Source of the DNA: Diorhabda sublineata
Taxonomy: Eukaryota; Arthropoda; Insecta; Coleoptera; Chrysomelidae
Assembly: GCF_026230105.1 (NCBI RefSeq)
Contig: NC_079484.1
Span: 6,277,805 to 6,341,804 of the forward strand
Length of the DNA stretch: 64,000 bases
Reading direction: 5' to 3'
The position numbers were made by a program, and so were the translations under genes. How positions within the stretch are numbered: position 1 is the stretch's first letter; every line of letters begins with the position of its first letter. Shown here in pieces: positions 58,434 to 64,000 of the stretch. Under the pieces are notes generated by a model. The model did no database searches. It saw nothing but the letters and a program-made list of their open reading frames with translations, and was not told the origin of the DNA.

Positions 58434-60000
58434 TTCCAGATATTTCGAGATATTGTATCCGTAAACGTGAAAAAATTATTTTTTATTTTCTTTTCCACAT
58501 TATTCCACAGAAGTTTATCTGTTCTTGTCATAATATCAATAGTTTTAAATTCAGTTAATGAAATTTGTAATATTTTACTAATACTAAATAACGAAGATTT
58601 TAACAGTGTAAGTACATGTGAGTTGGATGTTTATATAGTGGAAAGGCCCAGCTCTTATAAGGCAATTTAAATTCATACCGTGTGCTCAATTAACCGTTTC
58701 TGATTATTATGTCAATGAGGTGAATTAAATTAGAGCTGGGGTAAAAGTCCCACTACGACACACAGTATACTAATTTGGTTCATTACGATAGTGTAGATAT
58801 TTATTGTATTCAGCAAAAGAATAAGCGACATAAGAATAAAATTTCTGAAGATAAAATTTTTCTATGACATTTTATTATATGTACAGATGGGTTTATGGTT
58901 ACATATAGATATTTTAAGGTTGTTACTGCGCGCTTACGTAGTTCGTCCACTAGCTCCACATTATTTCAAGTGAGTTTTTAACAAGTGCGCTAAGTTAAAA
59001 TTGCATTTGATAGCTCGATGTAGGGCCAATCAATGCCTAGACCATTACAGACAAATTTTTTAAAAACCGTTACTTTTTGAAGAAAAGAAATATTTCCTAG
59101 GTTCAGTTTGAACGTTAACTTTGCATTAACTTGGACAATTGGAGAAGTATCTTGTGATGAACCATAAGAAAATCTTGTGAAGGCAAAAAAGCCAATTGAA
59201 AACAAATATTCTTACCGGTGGTCGGTTCAAAAGAATTTAATATTCTGTAGCTATTACATCAGGTGTACACGAACAACTTCATCGATTGAACAATATTCCT
59301 TCAACCCCGGAAATTCGAAAGTTGTCGTCGTTTGGGATTTTTTTTCTCCTATAACCTTCTCAATGTCCTAATAGCATGCAATTAACTTAATCCCGATATA
59401 CCTGGTACACGTTATAGGTAAAACCAACATAACTACATCCATCTACTTCCTACTACACTTTCTATTCCTTACTTACTTGTATATTTTGCTTTGTTCGTAT
59501 ACTTTGTATATATTTTATAGTAACATCAACTAGTTGTCATGTTTTGATTATTGTGCTACCTCTTTACCATCCTCGACCCAAAGACTAGCGCCCATGATTG
59601 TACCACATCTCTACCGCTTCCGAATACATCGTATTTTCAGTTAAAATTAAAACTTTCATGACTTTAGCATTCAAAATTTCATTTTTTATTTATTGATTTT
59701 GTTCATCTTGTGAAGGACGTAGAGTAAATAAGGGAAACCATTTTGTTTTAACGCATAATTCACCCAAATGTTATAAATACAAAACTTTTGTGCTAATTAT
59801 TATTGCTTATACTGTGGCCCTGCAGAATAATAATGTGGCCAGAGCCCACAAATGAGAGTGTCAATCAAAAACAGCATATCACAGAAAATAAACACAGAGT
59901 CTGGGGCTATACATCCTATCAAGGCATTGGATACATTAAGTGTATCAAACACTTTTTCCTTTTCATCTGAATCTTACTTGAGCTAAGCTAGAATTTTTAG
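58434..60000. other. Intergenic, nothing firmly recognised
   Basis: A 119-codon plus frame at 58311-58670 overlaps the second 243-bp unit and continues beyond it. It contains two hydrophobic stretches but no recognised domain, and I do not call it a gene. Frames at 58990-59205 (minus) and 59177-59371 (plus) are likewise unsupported. Confidence 0.4.
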
Positions 60001-60001
60001 T

Positions 60002-60052
60002 TATCGTCTTCAGAGTGTGAAAACAGTTTACCTTCAGTCTCTGAAGACGATA
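60002..60052. repeat. Short perfect inverted repeat
   Basis: TATCGTCTTCAGAG (60002-60015) and CTCTGAAGACGATA (60039-60052) are perfect 14-bp inverted repeats around a 23-base loop. It could form a hairpin on either strand. No U-tract or gene end makes it an obvious terminator, and the meaning is unknown. Confidence 0.7.
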
Positions 60053-60237
60053 GCTTGTTGTAGTGGTTATGTAAACGTTGTTTTCAGTCGTACTTAAGCT
60101 CAAAATTTTCTTTTACCAATTTATTTTTCTTCTTTTCTCGATTCTTCTAATCTCTATGAAATAATTCTTGTAGAATAAAGGTCTGATGACTATTTTCTTG
60201 TTTGTTGCTGCACTAATATCGTGTGGAAACTCTACTG

Positions 60238-60402
60238 CTAGAAACTAGGGAAGTTGAAAGTACAGTTTAAATTTTTGTATCCTTTCTTGGAGTCGAGAAT
60301 GAGTGGCACACAGTCATCATGTGTACCAACTAACCATTGGTTGGTGTAACCATCTTCAACTGCATATTGTTGCGCAGCAAGATAGTCGATCGTGGTAAAT
60401 AT
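60238..60402 (-). CDS. Possible terminal exon of an unidentified gene
   Basis: A minus-strand segment opens right after a pyrimidine-rich acceptor (TTCACTTTCTTAG, AG at 60403-60404). It reads 54 residues in one frame to a TAG stop at 60238-60240. The translation contains IDYLAAQQYAVEDGYTNQWL and THDDCVPLILDS, then ends CTFNFPSF. It is more protein-like than the surrounding noise: balanced composition, two Cys, no repeats. An AATAAA lies about 115 bases beyond the stop (near 60120). I do not recognise a family and see no convincing upstream exon in 60.4-61.0 kb. It may instead be a chance frame. Confidence 0.3.
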   Translation of the reverse strand: MFTTIDYLAAQQYAVEDGYTNQWLVGTHDDCVPLILDSKKGYKNLNCTFNFPSF

Positions 60403-60409
60403 CTAAGAA

Positions 60410-61070
60410 AGTGAATGATGTATAAAACATTTTTATCATCAGTTATGCCAATCGTAATGTCTGAAGACTTTTCAAATTAGTATTTTAGTGTTTTTTTAAT
60501 ATTTAGTAGAAATCGAAATAGAAATGAAGACTGTTTATTACTTGTATGAATTTCCGTTTGATTAGGATTTCTCAATTGCTTTCTATTCATTCCTACAACG
60601 AACTGACCGATCCATGAGGCTAATATTTGACTAGATTTATGTTCAGTTTCCATCGGATTGGTTAAACTAAACAAACACAACATTCATGATCCTGGACAAG
60701 GGTCAGAATTCAATCGTCCGTCAGTCAAGGATAAACTCTATTAATAATGTCCTTTGGGTGATAGATTATAGGAAATCGGTAATTGATGTTTATTTGTACG
60801 TCAATTTCGAAATCTAAACTTGTATTTGAAGAGAACTTCAAAAGGATATTCTTAGTTTGGTATGAGTTATCAAATTCGTAAGTATTTGTACTGTAAATAC
60901 TAAAACTAACTTAGTACATATCTACAAGTGTAAATTTGAATAAAATTCCACGATCACTTATAATAAACTTCTATATTAAATATTAGAATCGAAAACGATC
61001 AGTATGGAAACATTATCTCTTGTTCTACCCCTAATATCATTGACTTAAATAATTGTTAAGGATAATAACA
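60410..61070. other. Spacer downstream of the cathepsin-like gene
   Basis: A 68-codon minus frame at 60477-60683 is present but unrecognised. Nothing else seen. Confidence 0.4.
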
Positions 61071-61076
61071 TATAAT

Positions 61077-61082
61077 TTTATT
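61077..61082 (-). terminator. Polyadenylation signal of the cathepsin-like gene
   Basis: AATAAA on the minus strand, 21 bases beyond the TAA stop (61104-61106) of the cathepsin-like gene. The close spacing implies a very short 3' UTR. Confidence 0.7.
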
Positions 61083-61103
61083 GTCAGTACATACTAAACT
61101 AAA

Positions 61104-61351
61104 TTACAGTACAGGATAAATAGGATAAACGGTGATACCGCATTGGTCTTTTCCTCTGACCAATCTAATGTAACCATTCTCTCCCCAATCTGGACCAAGA
61201 GAGTTTTTTATAGTCCAAGATTCTTGGTCGTAACCAGTGATAAGAACACCATGATTATAATCATTATTACAATCACTGTTATCGAAAATACCGCCTCCAT
61301 ATAGTGACCAATAGTTTGCGTTAGCGTATACCGAAACTGGACCTACACTAC
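61104..61351 (-). CDS. Cathepsin-like gene, terminal exon (His and Asn of the active site)
   Basis: The acceptor is TATTTTGTAG before 61351. The exon starts in phase 1, completing the split Gly codon, and encodes 81 further residues to the TAA stop at 61104-61106. It begins SVGPVSVYANANYW, and carries the catalytic His in NHGVLITGY and the catalytic Asn in IKNSLGPDWGENGY. The usual KNSWG is KNSLG here, a second departure in the active-site wall. It ends DQCGITVYPIYPVL. Confidence 0.92.
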
Positions 61352-64000
61352 CTACAAAATATTGAACCTAATTATAATCTAATACTAAAATTTATAATTC
61401 ATAAAAGGTTAATGAATCATATTGCTATTTTTCACGGTCAAAGTAACTTCACAAAACATCTATTAGGACTAACGTCAACCAGTTATTCCTGGGCATATAG
61501 AATCGTTTTAACTTTAGTCCTTTTAGATGTTTCCCACTTTCTCGGTCAAATTAACAGTCTGTAACTTTACGGTCCAAGATTGAGATATACAGAATGTGGA
61601 ATTTGATTCTGCTCTGGTAACTACGTCTACCCAGGCTTAAACCTTCCTCCAGCAATATCTAAAATTGCAGATTGGCCTTGCCATCATCTCTAGAAAGGTA
61701 ATGACAAACCACCGACAGCCTCCCAACAAAAAGTATAGGTCCCGTTTATCGGTGGTTAATGTAGAGACGTGGAAGGTTATGAAGGTGTTCAATTTATCAA
61801 CCAAAGACCTTTTAATATCTAGCTCCGGTCCGGATAACATTGAAAAGTAAAAAATTTGGTTAGCTACCGACAGTTTTTTATCTTGATCAGCCACCCGATA
61901 TAAACACATATGTCGTGATTGAAGTGTTGTCAACTGTTGTAAAAGGCGAAGACCTCCAATCAGTGGGAACTTAGTTGTCACATTTATCTAGCGTGAGGAC
62001 AAGGACTCAAGAGTCAACGACAAAGGAAAGATAGATGAAATGGTAAATAAGACACACCCATGCATTTATTAAACGAACCCTAACACTTTCAAATGGGTGG
62101 ATTACAATTTTAAGCTGTGGTGGAAGAATTATTCATGCCAAAGACAAGCAAAACATAATCATATTAGAAGAATCGTCGAAATACATGTCCAAACTAATAA
62201 ATAAATACAGAAAGATGATCAAAACTGTTGGCTGATAGTAATGAAGCTGGAGAATACAATTTAGATTATGTAGATCTGAAAGGCCTTCATTCATCTCGGT
62301 AAAATATATTTGTCTATAGTTTCTGTTTAAATAAAGGACTGAAAACGAAATAAAGGAAGATATTCAAAGAAAGTGCATTGCTAATTTTAACTATTGATGA
62401 AAAAAGCAGAAATAAAATAAAACTGCTACAAAAGGTAATATGTATTATCACAACAGAACTTACCAACGGCGTCAGCTATCGCTTCTTCGTCTTTATCTAA
62501 TATGACGTATCCTTGGATAGTGTCAATTGTTTTATTTGTTAAATCTTCCCTGCAAGTACCATCAGTAGCAGTATAGGGATATTGTTCACTTGAACTAAGA
62601 CCATGTGAGTGTACGTATTGAAGAGTTGCACCCAACCAACCACCACTGCACCCATAATTCACTGCAACACAAGAAACTAATTCTTGCTCACTCAAAGGAA
62701 TGCGTAAATTGCGATGAATAGCGAGCTGAGCTTCGAGAGCACCTGTCTAAAAATGTGGAAAAATATAAATATTTATGAATACCAGGAGAATAGATCAGGG
62801 CTTTCCAGCCTTTTTAGCTGGTAGACCTCATTTTCAGGAAAAAATCTGCGATGGACCTCTTGTAGCCGTTTTTTTCAATAACCCCACGGAAAGAACCTTT
62901 GATTTATTGATGAATGGAAACAAATTTTAACTAGCAACAACCCTCTCTTAACAATATTGTTTGATAGCGGCTAGACATACAAGAAACAATATCGTTAACA
63001 TATCGCTTTGTCTGTCTTTGACACTCGGTAACTTACCAACAAAGAAACTTTTAGTGAGTTTTCATTGATTGTTTTTGTATGAAGTTACATGCGGTGTTGC
63101 CAGTGCTGTCCAAAAATAAAATTCTTTAGTATGTACCCTCAAAATGACGCAATTTAACTGGAACCACCGAACTGTTTGAAAATCATGCAATGATTTACCC
63201 TCGTCTACCTCGATAAAGCCCATTTTTATGTAACTTCCGTTGCATTTACTCTTTTTAGTTACTCAACTCCAAGAAGAAACTGCAACTAATCGAAAAGTTC
63301 TCCCATAATAAATCGCTTCATGTGACTGTTCTTTATTTAGCAGTTCTCTTCTATCAGTGAATTCAACCGGGAGCTTTCCTGTGGAGGCGATGAAAACACT
63401 GCTAGCTTCTTCAATGATCCTGAGTAATAAACCAAGCAAAAAGGAAATGGTGCACTGTCAAAGAGAGTTCAAGATTGAATGAGAAAAAACGGAGGACCGT
63501 CCGCTGCATAAAAAGCGAGAAGAGGATGTCACACTAAGTCCGAAGAACATGGTAAAAGGTTTCTATGCATCGAGCGCAGTAAGCCCCACACACTCGACCT
63601 CCAAAGTTTTACAGAAAGACAAGAAAAGGAACCAGATCCACCGGCTTTAAACTACCTGCCGATCAACACTTGGAAACCACAGCTGCTGTTCAAAGGTGTC
63701 CACGCAACTCCTAGAAAAAGGCGATGGACCCCTAGGGGGGTTAGCGGACCACATGCTGGAAAGCCCTGGACTAAATAAAAAAGAAAATCGAAAAAAGATA
63801 GTAGAATTACAAATTGAGTTTGGCATCATATTTGTACTCACGGTACTGAAAGCCCATCCTGATCCACAATTTCCTTGCTGTTTAACGTCTAATACAGCAC
63901 CTTTCTCTCTCCAATCGATAGAATCCGGTCGAATGAAGTCATATTCTGATTTGAATGTACCAATAGGATTGACTTTTGGTTCCATGGATTGTTGAGTTTG
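61104..64000 (-). CDS. Cathepsin L-like (papain family C1A) protein with catalytic Cys replaced by Gly; 5' end beyond the window
   Basis: Three minus-strand exons join in frame: 63842-64000 (open at the window edge), 62464-62746 and 61104-61351. Introns of 1095 and 1112 bp have GT-AG ends. The first exon gives the end of the propeptide and the mature start PDSIDWREKGAV, then KQQGNCGSGWAFST. Papain-type enzymes have CGSCWAFS; here the nucleophile codon is GGA (Gly), at least two base changes from any Cys codon. Other hallmarks remain: the oxyanion Gln in KQQG, GCSGGW, His in DYNHGVLITGY, Asn in TIKNS, and WGENGYIR. The mature part is about 205 residues, slightly short of the usual ~217-220. 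Family enzymes are secreted or lysosomal thiol proteases, often digestive in beetles. This copy should lack peptidase activity and may act as a binding or decoy homologue. The intact frame, splice sites and other conserved residues argue against a simple pseudogene. Confidence 0.93.
61352..62463 (-). other. Intron 2 of the cathepsin-like gene
   Basis: The donor GTAAGT follows 62464 and the acceptor TTTTGTAG precedes 61351. The 1112-bp interior has a 114-codon minus frame (61637-61981) that I do not recognise as a protein; it may be an old repeat. Confidence 0.85.
62464..62746 (-). CDS. Cathepsin-like gene, middle exon
   Basis: The acceptor ACATTTTTAG precedes ACAGGTGCTCTC. The exon encodes 94 residues and ends in phase 1 at the donor GTAAGT. 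It begins TGALEAQLAIHR, the helix after the active-site segment, and has LSEQELVSC and YGCSGGWLGATLQY, both standard in cathepsin L-like proteins. YPYTATDGTC follows, and it ends DEEAIADAV. The Cys residues for the usual disulfides (VSC, GCSGG, GTC) are present. Confidence 0.93.
62747..63841 (-). other. Intron 1 (visible) of the cathepsin-like gene
   Basis: The donor GTGAGTAC follows ...TTCAGTACC and the acceptor is ACATTTTTAG. Almost the whole intron is the hAT-type element at 62795-63768; without it the intron would be about 120 bp. Confidence 0.88.
62795..63768. mobile_element. 974-bp non-autonomous hAT-type element inside an intron
   Basis: The ends CAGGGCTTTCCAGC (62795-62808) and GCTGGAAAGCCCTG (63755-63768) are perfect 14-bp inverted repeats. 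The 8-bp flanks GAATAGAT and GACTAAAT agree at 6 positions, fitting a decayed hAT target duplication. CAGGG ends followed by a GCGATGGACC-type subterminal motif (near 62849 and again near 63721) are typical of hAT elements. I see no transposase inside. Confidence 0.8.
63842..64000 (-). CDS. Cathepsin-like gene, exon with propeptide end and active-site segment (partial)
   Basis: Open from the window edge in the frame QTQQSMEPKVNPIG, so the gene starts outside. The junction to mature protein is around FIRPDSIDWREKG. The active-site block reads QGNCGSGWAFST and the exon ends in phase 0 at ACC|GTGAGT. The plus-strand frame 63696-63995 over the same bases is an antisense shadow. Confidence 0.92.

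Noticed and set aside
58311..58670. 119-codon plus-strand frame
   Set aside because: Overlaps the 243-bp repeat and its ribozyme motif on the other strand; hydrophobic stretches only, no family motif.
61637..61981. 114-codon minus-strand frame in intron 2 of the cathepsin-like gene
   Set aside because: No family signature, inside an intron bounded by good splice sites; treated as chance or old repeat.
63696..63995. 99-codon plus-strand frame at the right edge
   Set aside because: Antisense of the cathepsin exon plus the end of the hAT-type element; the minus strand has clear family motifs and splice sites.
1..64000. tRNA or rRNA genes
   Set aside because: No tRNA-like A and B boxes in a cloverleaf context and no rRNA segment were recognised by eye; a dedicated scan would be needed to exclude degenerate copies.

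Overview
The window looks like a gene-poor, AT-rich, transposon-dense stretch of an insect genome, probably a beetle. The evidence is the many degraded mariner-type (DD34D) DNA transposons, fragments of jockey-like and RTE/L1-like non-LTR reverse transcriptases, hAT pieces, fold-back elements, a (TTAGG)n tract matching the common insect telomere repeat, and one intron-containing papain-family (cathepsin L-like) gene. The beetle assignment is inference; insect is much firmer.

Layout. 1-26 kb: no host gene supported; decayed mariner copies (about 2.56, 5.4, 16, 17.4, 19.6, 21.6, 22.7 and 25.4 kb), reverse-transcriptase remnants (8.3, 10.2, 11.3-13.2 kb, the last with another LINE 3' tail nested inside), a fold-back at 6.9-7.6 kb and a short terminal-repeat element at 24.5 kb. 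26.5-28.5 kb: the best preserved transposon, exactly 1999 bp, flanked by TA, with 394-bp terminal inverted repeats and a single-frame transposase broken only by two stop codons. 29-45 kb: two related fold-back elements, a second mariner of the 5.4-kb subfamily, a GC-rich fold-back, several MITEs (one hAT type with an 8-bp target duplication), and tail-to-tail mariner pieces. 45-52 kb: three LINE reverse-transcriptase remnants and a mariner. 51.4-53.4 kb: a 217-bp tandem array whose unit contains a segment also present, inverted, just upstream. 55-58.5 kb: (TTAGG)n, jockey-like reverse transcriptase, a hAT C-terminal fragment, an ATCGAT cluster, and a 243-bp tandem duplication carrying a hammerhead ribozyme motif.

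60-64 kb: the host-gene end. On the minus strand lie three exons of a cathepsin L-like protein running off the right edge. Its catalytic Cys codon reads GGA (Gly) while the oxyanion Gln, His and Asn are kept, so it is probably a non-peptidase homologue. A hAT-type non-autonomous element sits in its first visible intron. A possible orphan terminal exon lies 0.7 kb downstream.

The most notable signals are the active-site-less cathepsin, the hammerhead motif, the 217-bp array with its inverted partner, and the long-TIR transposon with D-42-D spacing. Apart from the cathepsin I see no convincing complete host gene, and I see no operon, CRISPR array or RNA gene other than the ribozyme motif.
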